This document shows, piece after piece, positions 25,589 through 34,450 of a stretch of 64,000 nt of DNA. The notes below the pieces were generated by a model. That model was not told the DNA's origin. It saw nothing but the letters and a program-made list of their open reading frames with translations, and searched no databases. The stretch is from Hyphomonadaceae bacterium (lineage in GTDB: Bacteria > Pseudomonadota > Alphaproteobacteria > Caulobacterales > Hyphomonadaceae), in contig JADKDU010000008.1 of the NCBI GenBank assembly GCA_016714495.1, positions 35,458-99,457 on the forward strand, given 5' to 3'. The number at the start of each line of letters is the position of its first letter. The first letter of the stretch is position 1. The position numbers were made by a program, and so were the translations under genes.

Positions 25589-26220
25589 TGGCCGGGAAGA
25601 AACGCACGGTAGACATCAAGTCGCGAAAGACCGTGTTCAAGGGCCGCTATAAGATCAACGAATACCAGTTCGATTTCGATCGCGCGGCGGGCAGTGGGCG
25701 GCTCACCGATGTCTCGCGTCTGGTGTTCGAACGCGGCGACAGCGCGGCGGCCTTGATCCACGACGTCGAGCGCGACGTGATCGTGCTGACCGAGCAGTTT
25801 CGCATCGCGACCTATGACAAGGGCCCGGGCTATATCCTCGAGGCGATCGCGGGCTCGGTCGAGGAAGACGAGGAGCCGGAAGACTGCATCCGCCGGGAAA
25901 TGATGGAGGAGGTGGGGTATCGCGCCGGCGCGCTCACGCTGGTCTCCAACGGCTATGTGTCGCCGGGATCGAGTTCCGAGCGCGTCTTTCTCTATTATGC
26001 GCCAGTGGCGACCGCAGACCTGGTCGACCCCAAGGCGAGGGGACTTGCGGCGGAAAAGGAAGACGTGCGGCGCGTGGAGTTCTCACGCGAGGATTTCCTG
26101 GATCGCGTGGATGCCGCGTTCTTCGACGACGCCAAGGTCATGGCGCTGGGGTTCTGGCTGAAATCGCAGCCGGGTCAGGGCAAGCCAAAGCAGGCCAAGC
26201 CGAATAAGCGACGCGCCTAG
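25588..26220 (+). CDS. NUDIX hydrolase, ADP-ribose pyrophosphatase-like
   Basis: A 210-residue NUDIX enzyme. The Nudix box reads GSVEEDEEPEDCIRREMMEEVGY (about residues 90-112), with the REMMEEVG core that binds the metals. The preceding VIVLTEQFRIATYDKGPGYILEAIAG matches ADP-sugar pyrophosphatases. It begins one base inside the rph stop, so translation is coupled. A Lys-rich tail (PKQAKPNKRRA) ends the protein. Substrate specificity is inferred from family resemblance. Confidence 0.92.
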   Translation: MAGKKRTVDIKSRKTVFKGRYKINEYQFDFDRAAGSGRLTDVSRLVFERGDSAAALIHDVERDVIVLTEQFRIATYDKGPGYILEAIAGSVEEDEEPEDCIRREMMEEVGYRAGALTLVSNGYVSPGSSSERVFLYYAPVATADLVDPKARGLAAEKEDVRRVEFSREDFLDRVDAAFFDDAKVMALGFWLKSQPGQGKPKQAKPNKRRA

Positions 26221-26229
26221 AAGAGAATT

Positions 26230-26271
26230 GGCGGGCTTTCCGTGGACTCGGATGAAACCGGAAAGCCCGCC
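26230..26271. terminator. Bidirectional terminator hairpin
   Basis: A perfect 12-base inverted repeat, GGCGGGCTTTCC with GGAAAGCCCGCC, 18-base loop, sits right after the NUDIX stop and 40 bases past the stop of the convergent XRE gene. The minus-strand side continues into AATTCTCTT. It probably ends both operons. Confidence 0.75.
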
Positions 26272-26312
26272 GTCCGTCAAAACACTGTCAGGCGATCGGC
26301 GTAAAAGCAGGT

Positions 26313-26570
26313 TTATTCGGCAGCGACTGCCTGTCCGCCTTCTTCATCGTCGGATACGGCGGCTTCATCTGGGTCCCAGACGAGAATGTCGCCCGGTTGG
26401 CAGCCAAGTTCGCGGCACAGAGCTTCCAGCGTCGAAAAGCGAATCGCCTTGGCTTTGCCGGTCTTGAGGATCGACAGGTTCGCAAGCGTGATACCGACGC
26501 GATCGCCCAGCTCGGTGAGCGACATGCGCCGGTCCAGAAGGACCCGATCGAGGGTGACGCGGATCGCCAT
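26313..26570 (-). CDS. XRE-family helix-turn-helix regulator (HTH_26 type)
   Basis: An 85-residue Cro/CI-like protein: MAIRVTLDRVLLDRRMSLTE, then the helix-turn-helix around LGDRVGITLANLSILKTGKA and CRELGCQPGDILVW. The acidic tail ends in AVAAE. This small HTH type is often encoded just after a DUF2975 membrane protein, exactly as here, and is thought to form a signalling pair with it. ATG 26570 gives the usual family start. Confidence 0.9.
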   Translation of the reverse strand: MAIRVTLDRVLLDRRMSLTELGDRVGITLANLSILKTGKAKAIRFSTLEALCRELGCQPGDILVWDPDEAAVSDDEEGGQAVAAE

Positions 26571-26718
26571 GGGCGCCGGTGTCGTCCTTTGCTCGCGCCC
26601 GCGGACCATCCGCCGGCATGTCTTCAGCACTGTCCGGGCAGCGCCTCGCCCTTAACCAAACCCGTAAAGTCAGACTTTGCGGGAGTGCAATGACTGAACC
26701 ATCACATCAATGTGGGGG

Positions 26719-27264
26719 TCAGATCGTCATCTTCTGTTCCTCGCGCATGGCTGCGCCTTCGCGGAACACCTGGGCCAGAACCAGCAGGGTCAGCACCGCC
26801 AACCATACCGGCCAGTTTATGTTGGGAAACCTGAAAGCCACGCCATCACCACTTGGGGCGAAAACGCCAAAGGCAATACTGACGATGGTCGCGACGAACA
26901 TGCCGGACGCTTCCATTACCGCCAGGACGATGCCGATCGCAGCAAAGCGCTTGGCGTTCTCCGGGACGAACGGGTCGCGGGCGACAAGCGTCTCGAATAC
27001 GCCACGCAGGTAAGCGCAGATGATCATCACGCCGATGCAGAGGATCGAGCCAATCGCGATCCAGATCGTAAGGTCGCGCGGCGTGTTCAGCCGATACTGC
27101 CCTAGATCGAGGAAAGTCGGGTTGCCCGTTACCAGCGCATAGATCGCGAAAGCTGCTATAATCCAAATGAACCCTAGCAGGGCGCACGCGATCACCCACG
27201 CGACGTCCACGGCGACTTTCAGGAATGACGAGATCGACCCGCGGCCGGTCGCGCGCATCAGCAT
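26719..27264 (-). CDS. DUF2975 membrane protein
   Basis: A 181-residue protein with four membrane helices (about 13-45, 63-85, 108-130 and 148-168), an extracytoplasmic loop after helix 1, the conserved RDPFVPENAKRF segment before helix 3, and the C-terminal VFREGAAMREEQKMTI that defines DUF2975. Function unknown, but the family is regularly paired with an XRE regulator of the HTH_26 type, so a membrane-to-transcription signal is likely. The start among M27264 and nearby ATGs is uncertain. Confidence 0.85.
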   Translation of the reverse strand: MLMRATGRGSISSFLKVAVDVAWVIACALLGFIWIIAAFAIYALVTGNPTFLDLGQYRLNTPRDLTIWIAIGSILCIGVMIICAYLRGVFETLVARDPFVPENAKRFAAIGIVLAVMEASGMFVATIVSIAFGVFAPSGDGVAFRFPNINWPVWLAVLTLLVLAQVFREGAAMREEQKMTI

Positions 27265-27351
27265 AGAAAACTGGGCTCCAATCGACCCGACCGCGTCCAC
27301 GCGGCAAATACCCCCGCCAGCTCCGGGACTTGGCTTGCCCGGACCTAACTT

Positions 27352-27373
27352 GCCAGACGTCAACTTGTCTGGC
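27352..27373. promoter_or_regulatory. Inverted repeat upstream of the DUF2975 operon
   Basis: GCCAGAC and GTCTGGC separated by 8 bases, in the gap between the divergent DUF2975 and rdgB genes. It could be the operator of the XRE regulator that ends the DUF2975 operon. Seen in sequence; role inferred. Confidence 0.4.
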
Positions 27374-27409
27374 GGAGTGGATTCCGACCATATCGAAAAA
27401 CAATAAGCC

Positions 27410-27427
27410 CGTCCACCCGGGTAGACG
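27410..27427. promoter_or_regulatory. Near-perfect 18-base palindrome before rdgB
   Basis: CGTC-C-ACCCGGGT-A-GACG, perfect but for one symmetric pair, 13 bases ahead of the rdgB start. It may be an operator or an mRNA hairpin that affects rdgB translation. Confidence 0.4.
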
Positions 27428-27440
27428 AAAGGACGCAGCC

Positions 27441-28061
27441 ATGAGCGAAAGCCGAAAGCTCCCGCCCGGTCGCCTGATCGCCGCCACCCATAATCCCGGC
27501 AAGGTGAAGGAACTTCGCGATCTGCTGGGCGATGCCGGCTTCACAGCCATCTCAGCCGGGGAACTCGGTCTGCCCGAGCCGGAAGAAACCGCCGACACGT
27601 TCCGTGGCAATGCCGAGCTCAAGGCGCTGGCGGCTGCAAAGGCCTCGGGCGAGCCGGCGCTGGCGGATGATTCGGGTCTCGCCTGCGATGGCCTCTCCGG
27701 CGCCCCGGGCATCTATTCGGCGCGCTGGGCCGGAACGGGCAAGGATTTCCGCGCCGCCATGCAGAAGGTCGAGGATGGCCTCAAGGCCGAAACGTCCGCC
27801 GATGGCGAAGTCGACAAGCGCGCCAGCTTTGTCTGCGTGCTTTCGCTGGCTTGGCCGGACGGCCATGTCGAAAGTTTCGAAGGCGTCGTGCGCGGCCAAC
27901 TCGTCTTTCCACCGCGCGGCGATAGGGGCTTTGGCTATGACCCCATCTTCGTTCCTGAGGGCGAGACCGACACGTTCGGCGAGATGGACCCCGTGAAAAA
28001 ACACGCCATGAGCCATCGCGCCGTGGCGTTCGCGAAATTCAAAACCTTCCTGGCGAGCTGA
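27441..28061 (+). CDS. rdgB: Non-canonical purine NTP pyrophosphatase (dITP/XTP)
   Basis: A 206-residue Ham1/RdgB enzyme that removes ITP, dITP and XTP from the nucleotide pool. The N-terminal LIAATHNPGKVKELRDLL contains the substrate-binding SHNxGK-like motif. LADDSGLACDGL has the catalytic Asp pair, and GDRGFGYDPIFVPEG and KKHAMSHRAVAFAKF complete the signature. ATG 27441 gives the family length. The order rph, rdgB, hemW downstream of hrcA-grpE is common in alphaproteobacteria, here interrupted by inserted genes. Confidence 0.96.
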   Translation: MSESRKLPPGRLIAATHNPGKVKELRDLLGDAGFTAISAGELGLPEPEETADTFRGNAELKALAAAKASGEPALADDSGLACDGLSGAPGIYSARWAGTGKDFRAAMQKVEDGLKAETSADGEVDKRASFVCVLSLAWPDGHVESFEGVVRGQLVFPPRGDRGFGYDPIFVPEGETDTFGEMDPVKKHAMSHRAVAFAKFKTFLAS

Positions 28062-28195
28062 CGGGCTTTCTATTAATGGGCGAATGCCCGTGCGCCTGTG
28101 AATAACTATGGTAATCAAGAGCTTGATGGCAGGTGCTTGGTAGTTGGCTGCTCAGGCCAACCCATGCTCAATCAACGTCCGTCGAGGGCTGGGGC

Positions 28196-29224
28196 GTGCT
28201 TAACAACATCCAGAATCTGCGCGCGTTGGCCGCGTATGCGGTGGTCATCCATCACTGTGTCGAAGGCTACTTTGGCTATACCTACCTGTATGTCCTGTCG
28301 GGTGGAGTGGATTTGTTTTTCGTGATCTCCGGCTTTGTCATGGTCTTCACGACCAAAAGCAACGAGACGCCTTTCGGGTTCACGGTGAAACGTATCGCAC
28401 GAATCGTGCCCCTTTATTGGGCCATGACGCTATTTGTGGTCGCCATCACCATGGTGAGGCCGTGGGGCTTTTCCGCATCGGACATCGCGCCTGAATCGAT
28501 TTTCGCTACGCTGTTTTTTGTCCCTTATCCGAATCTCAACGGAGACAGCATTCCAATCCTCCCCCCAGGGTGGACGCTCAACTACGAGATGTATTTCTAC
28601 GTCCTGTTCGCGCTATCGCTGGCGCTGCCGCGGCGGTTCAGGGTTGCCGGCGTCATCGCTTTCCTCGCGGCGATCTGGGTGCTCTGCCAATTCGGCGGCG
28701 CGAATCGCTTCGCGCAGCACTATGGCAACGCCATTGTTTTCGAATTTGCGGTCGGCTGTATCGTCGCCTGCGTGCTGCGCCTGCCGGCGGTTGCTGCTTT
28801 CGCACGCGCAACTCCGATGTGGCCTATCGCCGTGGCGGCTCTCGCCGCGGTCGCCGTCGCGCCGTTCGTATTCCAGGATTTTGCCCTCCGGCTTCGAACG
28901 ATCTTGCCGTTTGGCGTTCTCGTGTTCGCAGCGGCAGCCCAGGACTTATATCGAACGCCGGCGCGCGAAACGCTCGTTACGCGCCTCGGCGACGCAAGTT
29001 ATTCGGCTTACCTCGCCCACACGGTCATCATGGCGTTGATCGGCATGGGCGTTGGCGTGCTTACGAAGGGCGCTATGGAACTTCAGTTTTGGCCATTCCT
29101 GGGTATGGTTTGCGTCAGCACGGCGGTGCTCTCCCTTATTCTCGCACAGGTATTCGAGCGCCCGTCTGCAAGCTTCGTGCGTAAACTGTTCAACCGTCCC
29201 CCAAAAATCGCCGCCCACCCATAG
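28196..29224 (+). CDS. Acyltransferase 3 family membrane protein
   Basis: A 342-residue integral membrane acyltransferase with about ten helices. The start NIQNLRALAAYAVVIHHCVE carries the RxxA and catalytic His of the family. GVDLFFVISGFVM and GFTVKRIARIVPLYW are the other hallmark motifs. Members O-acetylate polysaccharides, lipids or antibiotics. The GTG at 28196 gives the usual family start; an ATG at 28133 is also open but adds an unlikely leader. It sits between rdgB and hemW with no sugar-biosynthesis genes nearby, suggesting later insertion. Confidence 0.88.
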   Translation: MLNNIQNLRALAAYAVVIHHCVEGYFGYTYLYVLSGGVDLFFVISGFVMVFTTKSNETPFGFTVKRIARIVPLYWAMTLFVVAITMVRPWGFSASDIAPESIFATLFFVPYPNLNGDSIPILPPGWTLNYEMYFYVLFALSLALPRRFRVAGVIAFLAAIWVLCQFGGANRFAQHYGNAIVFEFAVGCIVACVLRLPAVAAFARATPMWPIAVAALAAVAVAPFVFQDFALRLRTILPFGVLVFAAAAQDLYRTPARETLVTRLGDASYSAYLAHTVIMALIGMGVGVLTKGAMELQFWPFLGMVCVSTAVLSLILAQVFERPSASFVRKLFNRPPKIAAHP

Positions 29225-29362
29225 CGCTTTCTGATCGATTTGTGCTCGCGGCCTCATTCTCTGGGTTCACACGACGACTCGACGCGATAGACTCATCCGC
29301 GCGCCATCGCCACGTAGGTTATGTCCATCGCCCATCCCTGGTTGGGCGCTGTCACCGGGACC

Positions 29363-29635
29363 TTCCGCTCGCCGTCCGTATCGACGGCGTGCGCGAAGAA
29401 GCCGGCTGCCGCATCTCAATCGTGGACAACGGCGTCGGCTTCGATCCGAACTTCGCCGCCGTGGCTTTCAATCCGCTCGCGCGCGGTGTTCACACGGCGG
29501 GCGAGGGCACGGGCATCGGCCTCGCAACCTGCCGCACCATCATTCAGAGCCATGGCGGGGAAATCCGCATCGATCCCAACTGGCGCAATGGCGCGCGGGT
29601 CGAATTCACCCTTCCGGACAAGAGTGAGTTGACGC
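29363..29635 (+). pseudogene. C-terminal fragment of a histidine kinase
   Basis: About 85 residues match the last part of a HATPase_c domain: the G1 box ISIVDNGVGFDP, the G2 box GEGTGIGLATCRTIIQSHGG, and the closing NGARVEFTLP. The phospho-acceptor helix and N box are missing upstream, and no start codon or natural stop fits; the frame runs on into hemW. A truncated gene remnant. Confidence 0.6.
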
Positions 29636-29665
29636 GCCCGCCATTTCGGCGTCTGCGATCCCCTC

Positions 29666-30814
29666 ATGTCCGGCTTCAACCCCCAGCGCGGTTTCGGCGT
29701 CTACGTCCACTGGCCGTATTGCGCCCGGGTGTGCCCGTATTGCGACTTCAACGTCTACGCCGCCAAGGCGCGCGACACTGCCCCGCTGTTCGGCGCCGTC
29801 CTGAGGGATCTCGAGAGCTGGCGCGAACGCACCGGTCCGCGCCAGGCTGATGCAATCTTCCTCGGCGGCGGCACGCCCTCCCTCATGACGGGCGAACAGG
29901 TCGAAGGCGTGATCGCCAAGGTGGATGAACTCTGGGACCTCAGGCCCGGCGCGGAAGTCACGCTCGAAGCCAATCCCGACGATGCCGCGCGCTTCCCCGA
30001 TTTCGCCGCCGCCGGCGTCAATCGCCTCTCGCTCGGCCTTCAGTCACTCGACGACGCGCGCCTGAAATTCTTGGGCCGCACCCATACCGGCGCCAGCGCG
30101 CTTGCTGCACTTGAGACAGCGCTGGGGAAATTTCGCTCCACCTCCATCGATCTGATCTATGCGCTGCCGAACCAGACCGCCGAAGACTGGCGCGCCGAAC
30201 TCGCCCGCACGCTCTCCCTCGGCGCCGATCACCTCTCGCTCTATGAACTCTCGATCGAACCGGGAGCGGCGTTCTTCCAGGCCGTGAAACGAAAAGACTG
30301 GTCGCCGCTCGACGATGAACGCGCCGCCGATCTCTATCAAATCACGCAGGAGCTGGCGGACGCCGCCGGCTATTCCGCCTACGAGATTTCAAACCACGCG
30401 CGCGGTCGGGAACATCAGTCCACGCACAACCGCATCTACTGGTCCTCTGGCGACTGGGCCGCCGTTGGCCCCGGCGCGCATGGTCGCCTTACGAACGGGC
30501 CTCAACGCTGGGCCATCGAAGCGGCCGAAAAACCGGGGGAATACCTCCGGCAGGTCAGAACTACCGGCCTCGGCTGGGCGGTGGTCGATACGCTCGATCC
30601 GCTGGCGCAGGCGCGAGAACGTGTGTCGATGGGTCTGCGTGTCGTCGAGGGCTTTGCGATATCCGACATCACGGAGCTAGACCTGCAACTCGCCGCTGCG
30701 CCCGTGGCGGAGTTCGCCGCCGCCGGTCTCATCACAAACGAAAACGGCCGGATCGCGCTGACGCGAAGCGGCCGTCTGATGGCTGACCGGATAGCGGCCG
30801 AAATCTCGCCTTAG
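29666..30814 (+). CDS. hemW: Heme chaperone HemW, radical SAM protein
   Basis: A 382-residue radical SAM protein related to oxygen-independent coproporphyrinogen III oxidase; HemW proteins bind and deliver heme. The [4Fe-4S] motif is C-x3-C-x2-C (Cys19, 23, 26), followed by F28. FLGGGTPSLMTGEQVE is the SAM-binding Gly-rich segment, followed by TLEANPDD and GVNRLSLGLQS. The C-terminal HemN-type domain is complete. It follows the rdgB region, as is usual. Confidence 0.95.
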   Translation: MSGFNPQRGFGVYVHWPYCARVCPYCDFNVYAAKARDTAPLFGAVLRDLESWRERTGPRQADAIFLGGGTPSLMTGEQVEGVIAKVDELWDLRPGAEVTLEANPDDAARFPDFAAAGVNRLSLGLQSLDDARLKFLGRTHTGASALAALETALGKFRSTSIDLIYALPNQTAEDWRAELARTLSLGADHLSLYELSIEPGAAFFQAVKRKDWSPLDDERAADLYQITQELADAAGYSAYEISNHARGREHQSTHNRIYWSSGDWAAVGPGAHGRLTNGPQRWAIEAAEKPGEYLRQVRTTGLGWAVVDTLDPLAQARERVSMGLRVVEGFAISDITELDLQLAAAPVAEFAAAGLITNENGRIALTRSGRLMADRIAAEISP

Positions 30815-32106
30815 CTTCCCGAGGCAAAAGCCTGCAGCGGCGGCGAGACGATCTTCACGCCGCCCTGGTTCTGCAGCTGCATGATCGCCAAAGCACGCTC
30901 CACGCTGCCGTCCGGATTGAAGCGGAACAGTCCGTTGACGCCGCTCCAGCCCTGCGGCCGCTGGATCATCGCCGCATCGAGCCGGTCATTGGCCGCCAGC
31001 GTCGCCGCCAGTGCGCCCGCGTCATAGCCAAAGCTGGCCAGCCGCGGCGGCGCTTCGCCATAGATCGCCTGATAACGCTTTTCGAAATCCTGAAGCGCGG
31101 CGGGATCCGGCGCCGGGAAGGCGCCGCCATACAGGGAAGGCTCGCGCCAGATATCTGCATCATTCCACTGGCCCGTGCCGATGAACCGCACTTCGCGCGG
31201 CGTCACGTTTGCGATCGCGCGCAACAACGATCCCACCGAGCGCAACTGCACGCCTGCTTCCGGTATCAGCACGGCCACCTTGCCGGGATAGGAACGGTTC
31301 TCGGCCTCAATGACGCTGGCGGTGCGGCGCGCCTGTTCCTGCGGCGAGGTATTGCCCGGCGCATAGTATTCAACGCTCACCACCTGACCGCCGCGCTCGG
31401 CGACTTCCTGGCGTAGCGCCTGTTCGATGTTCCGGCCGCTGGCGTTGTCGGGGCCGAGCATGGCGAACCGCGTGACCCCATCCTTCGCGGCCCAGTCGAC
31501 GATCCGCTCCACCTCGCTGTTGGGCGTCAGCGAGATCAGGTACGCGCCCTGGCCAAAAGCCGAAACGTCGGTCGAGAAGGCGAGCACGGGCGCGCGAACC
31601 TGCGCCGCCTTGGCCGCCACCGCCGGAACCTGCTGTGCAAACACCGGCCCGATGATCGCAACCGCGCCATCGCGCACAGCGTCTTCCGCAATGCCCTGGA
31701 TCACCTGCGGATCGGCGCTAGTCGCATCCCGCGGCATCAGGATCACGTCCTTCACGCCAACCTGGAAAAGCGCCATCTGGATCGCGTTATAGATGCCCTT
31801 GCTCTGGCGCTGCACATCGGCGTTGGTCGAGTTGAATGGCAGCAGCACGGCGATGCGCTTGATGATCTGCGTCCCACTGCGCGGAATATGGCGCGGGAAA
31901 TAGGCGTTGCGGCTCTCCGCGAACTGCGTCGACACCGTCCCGGAGGGCGCGGGTTGGCCGGGTGGAAGAGGACGGCTTGGATCAGGGCGCATGCCGCTGC
32001 TAGAGAGGGGGGCGGTCGGCCGCACCGGACCACTGGCGCAGGCGCCCAACGCCAGAGCAACAAGAGAAGCAGCGGCGAGCCCGCGGACCCGAGATTTGGA
32101 TGACAT
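30811..32106 (-). CDS. LppC/LpoA-like penicillin-binding protein activator lipoprotein
   Basis: A 431-residue lipoprotein (lipobox LALGAC), Pro-rich linker at about 30-60, then a periplasmic-binding-protein type I fold starting IKRIAVLLPFNSTNADVQRQ and including AIIGPVFAQQVPAV and GTGQWNDADIW. Matches alphaproteobacterial penicillin-binding protein activators, which stimulate peptidoglycan synthases from the outer membrane, or branched-chain-amino-acid-type binding proteins. It is divergent from rsmI, an order found in many proteobacteria, which supports the LppC reading. Confidence 0.88.
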   Translation of the reverse strand: MSSKSRVRGLAAASLVALALGACASGPVRPTAPLSSSGMRPDPSRPLPPGQPAPSGTVSTQFAESRNAYFPRHIPRSGTQIIKRIAVLLPFNSTNADVQRQSKGIYNAIQMALFQVGVKDVILMPRDATSADPQVIQGIAEDAVRDGAVAIIGPVFAQQVPAVAAKAAQVRAPVLAFSTDVSAFGQGAYLISLTPNSEVERIVDWAAKDGVTRFAMLGPDNASGRNIEQALRQEVAERGGQVVSVEYYAPGNTSPQEQARRTASVIEAENRSYPGKVAVLIPEAGVQLRSVGSLLRAIANVTPREVRFIGTGQWNDADIWREPSLYGGAFPAPDPAALQDFEKRYQAIYGEAPPRLASFGYDAGALAATLAANDRLDAAMIQRPQGWSGVNGLFRFNPDGSVERALAIMQLQNQGGVKIVSPPLQAFASGS

Positions 32107-32159
32107 GCGCGACCCCTCCTGAGGATGCGTCTTCAGACCCGGCCCCCGAAGAAGGGGAA

Positions 32160-33095
32160 ATGAGCGAGGCGGAAGCTAGGCTGGACGATGATTCCCGGCA
32201 ACCAGAGGATGCCGTCCTGTCCCGCCTTTTCCGCGTTGATCCAAGGCTTGCGCCCGGGCTCTACGTTGTTTCGACTCCCATAGGCAATCTGCGGGACATC
32301 ACGCTCCGGGCCCTCGACATTCTTGCGTCCGTCGACATCGTCTGCGCGGAAGACACGCGGGTCGCCGGCAAGCTTATGTCAGCCTTTGGAGTCTCCGCCC
32401 GATTGCGCCCTTATCATGACCACAACGGCGCACAGGCGCGGCCTGCGCTGCTTAACGAACTGGAAACCGGCAGCCGCATCGCCCTGATGTCCGATGCGGG
32501 TACGCCGCTGATCTCCGATCCCGGCTACAAGCTGGTGCGCGAAGCCGCCGAGCGCGGCATCCCGGTCTACGCCATTCCCGGCGCGTCAGCGCCACTTACC
32601 GCATTGGCTTCGTCCGGCCTGCCGACTGACCGTTTCACCTTCGCCGGCTTCCCGCCGCCGAAATCGTCGGCTCGCAAGCGTTTCCTCAGCGAAATGAAAT
32701 CATTGCAGGGAACGCTGATCTTCTTCGAAGGTCCCTCGCGCCTTGTCGCCAGTCTCACCGACATGGCCGAAGTCTTTGGCGCGCGCGAAGCGGCCGTTGC
32801 GCGCGAGCTGACCAAGAAGTTCGAGGAAACCCGACGGGGCTTCCTGCCTGATCTTGCCGCCCACTATGCCGAAGCCGGCCCGCCGCGCGGGGAGATCGTC
32901 ATCCTCGTCGGCCCGCCGGGAGAGCAGGGGCCGCCCGAAGCCAACGCCATCGACGCCGCCATCCTCGCGGCGGACAGCACCCGCCCTTTGAAGGCGATCG
33001 CCGCCGAAATCGCCGAGACCCTCGGGCTGAAGCGCCGCGATGTCTACGAACGCGCGCTCGAGCTGCGCGATGCCTCTCATGACGAAGAAGCATGA
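32160..33095 (+). CDS. rsmI: 16S rRNA (cytidine1402-2'-O)-methyltransferase
   Basis: A 311-residue SAM-dependent methyltransferase that 2'-O-methylates C1402 in the 16S decoding centre. The start GLYVVSTPIGNLRDITLRAL is diagnostic. EDTRVAGKLMSAFG, YHDHNGAQARPALL, MSDAGTPLISDPGYKLV and YAIPGASAPLTALASSGL follow in family order. AAGGGGAA before ATG 32160 sets the start; an earlier ATG (32100) lacks a site. The end overlaps yraN by 17 bases. Confidence 0.96.
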   Translation: MSEAEARLDDDSRQPEDAVLSRLFRVDPRLAPGLYVVSTPIGNLRDITLRALDILASVDIVCAEDTRVAGKLMSAFGVSARLRPYHDHNGAQARPALLNELETGSRIALMSDAGTPLISDPGYKLVREAAERGIPVYAIPGASAPLTALASSGLPTDRFTFAGFPPPKSSARKRFLSEMKSLQGTLIFFEGPSRLVASLTDMAEVFGAREAAVARELTKKFEETRRGFLPDLAAHYAEAGPPRGEIVILVGPPGEQGPPEANAIDAAILAADSTRPLKAIAAEIAETLGLKRRDVYERALELRDASHDEEA

Positions 33096-33463
33096 GAACG
33101 CCATCCTCCGCCGCTTGCGCGAGCGGAATGGGCGCTGCGCCGAGAACGCCCTCGCGCGTTGGCTCCAGCTCAAGGGTTATCGCATCATCGATCGCCGCGC
33201 CCGCACCCCTCCACTGCTCGATCGACCTGATCGCGACCAAGAAGAACCTGCTCGTCTTGCTCGAAGCGAAGATGCGCGCCCGGCAGGCCGCCGCGCTGGA
33301 ATTCGTCACGCCCCAGCTGCGCCGCCGCATCGAACAGGTCGCCCGCATCTGGTCGACCAGCCGCCACAACCTGCGCAGCCATGCCTAGCGTTTCGATATG
33401 GTGCGGCTGTCTAATGGCTGCCTTCCGCGCAGTATGCGCAACGCCGGGGGCGCCGAAAACTGA
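33079..33463 (+). pseudogene. yraN: Disrupted YraN/UPF0102 nuclease-like gene
   Basis: Starts MTKKHENAILRRLRERNGRC and continues LARWLQLKGYRIIDRRARTP, the normal YraN N-terminus. Near 33205-33215 the frame slips by one base. The matching continuation is SIDLIATKKNLLVLLEAKMR, which holds the Asp and E-x-K of the restriction-endonuclease-like core, followed by FVTPQLRRRIEQVARIW. A TAG at 33386 then interrupts, after which RFDMVRLSNGC and MRNA continue the family C-terminus to TGA 33461. Location after rsmI is the standard yraN place. One frameshift plus one stop. Confidence 0.75.
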
Positions 33464-33595
33464 AATGTCGCCTGCAAACATGCGGTTCACCCCAGATTCA
33501 CCCTGCTGCGGCAAACCTGCGCCGTGCCCGAAAATCGCCTTATGACCCGGCTAATCAGCCGTCTGAGGCCCGATGGAAGCTATTGGGAAGACAGA

Positions 33596-34390
33596 ATGAA
33601 CGCGCGTGTCCTTGCCTGCCTCCTGCTCGCTGCGCCCCTTCTTGGCGGCTGCCTCTCCGACCGCACGTTCGGCGAAGCACTGGATGACTCCTCCGCTGCG
33701 ACCGAGATCAAGACGCGCCTGTTCGGCGCCGGCGGGTTCAGTCGTTTCGGCGAAGTCGACGTCGCCGTGGTCGACAAGTTCGTGCTGCTCTCCGGTCGCG
33801 TGCCGACCGAGACCGACCGCAAGGAAGCCGAACGCATCGCCTGGCAGGTCGCCTTGATCGACGAAGTCGCCAACGAGCTGCAGATCGAGAGCTGGGATCT
33901 CGGCCGCGACATGAACGACAGCTGGATCACCGAACAGGTCCGCCTGCGTCTCGTCGCCGACAACGACATCAAGGGGACGAACTTCAACATCCAGGTCCAC
34001 AGCGGCGTGGTCTACCTGCTCGGCACGGCGCGCACCGAAGACGAACTGCGCCGCGCCGCCGAACACGCCAGCCTCGTCAAAGGCGTCCAGAAAGTCGTGT
34101 CCTACGTGAAGATGCGCGAGCGAGGCTCGCCGCCGGCTGACATCAGCGTCGTCGCCGCCCCGCCAAGCACGCAACAGGGCCAGCCCGTCCCGGTCGACGA
34201 CACGCAGGGCGCGATCCGCATCGCACCGCCCGCCGCCGCACCCGCGCCGATCACCGGCCCGCTCAGCCAGCCGACAACCCGCGGCCAGTATACCGACCCC
34301 TATGCCCCCGGCGCAGCGCCGCCCCCGGGCGCCAGCACCAACAGCATCGGCCTGCTGCAGTCCTCGCCGATCGCGCCGGTCCGGAACTGA
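33596..34390 (+). CDS. BON-domain lipoprotein
   Basis: A 264-residue lipoprotein (lipobox LLGGC) with two BON modules: AATEIKTRLFGAGGFSRFGE to about residue 90, and WITEQVRLRLVADNDIKGTN to about residue 165. The C-terminus is Pro/Ala/Gly-rich. BON-domain proteins of the OsmY/DolP type bind phospholipid and support outer-membrane integrity. The rsmI-yraN-BON-gshB order is conserved widely in alphaproteobacteria. ATG 33596 gives the proper signal peptide. Confidence 0.92.
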   Translation: MNARVLACLLLAAPLLGGCLSDRTFGEALDDSSAATEIKTRLFGAGGFSRFGEVDVAVVDKFVLLSGRVPTETDRKEAERIAWQVALIDEVANELQIESWDLGRDMNDSWITEQVRLRLVADNDIKGTNFNIQVHSGVVYLLGTARTEDELRRAAEHASLVKGVQKVVSYVKMRERGSPPADISVVAAPPSTQQGQPVPVDDTQGAIRIAPPAAAPAPITGPLSQPTTRGQYTDPYAPGAAPPPGASTNSIGLLQSSPIAPVRN

Positions 34391-34450
34391 CCCAGATTGC
34401 GCTGCCGGTCCGGGCAACCTAGGTAAGAGGCTCCTCGCGGGAGCCGCCCC

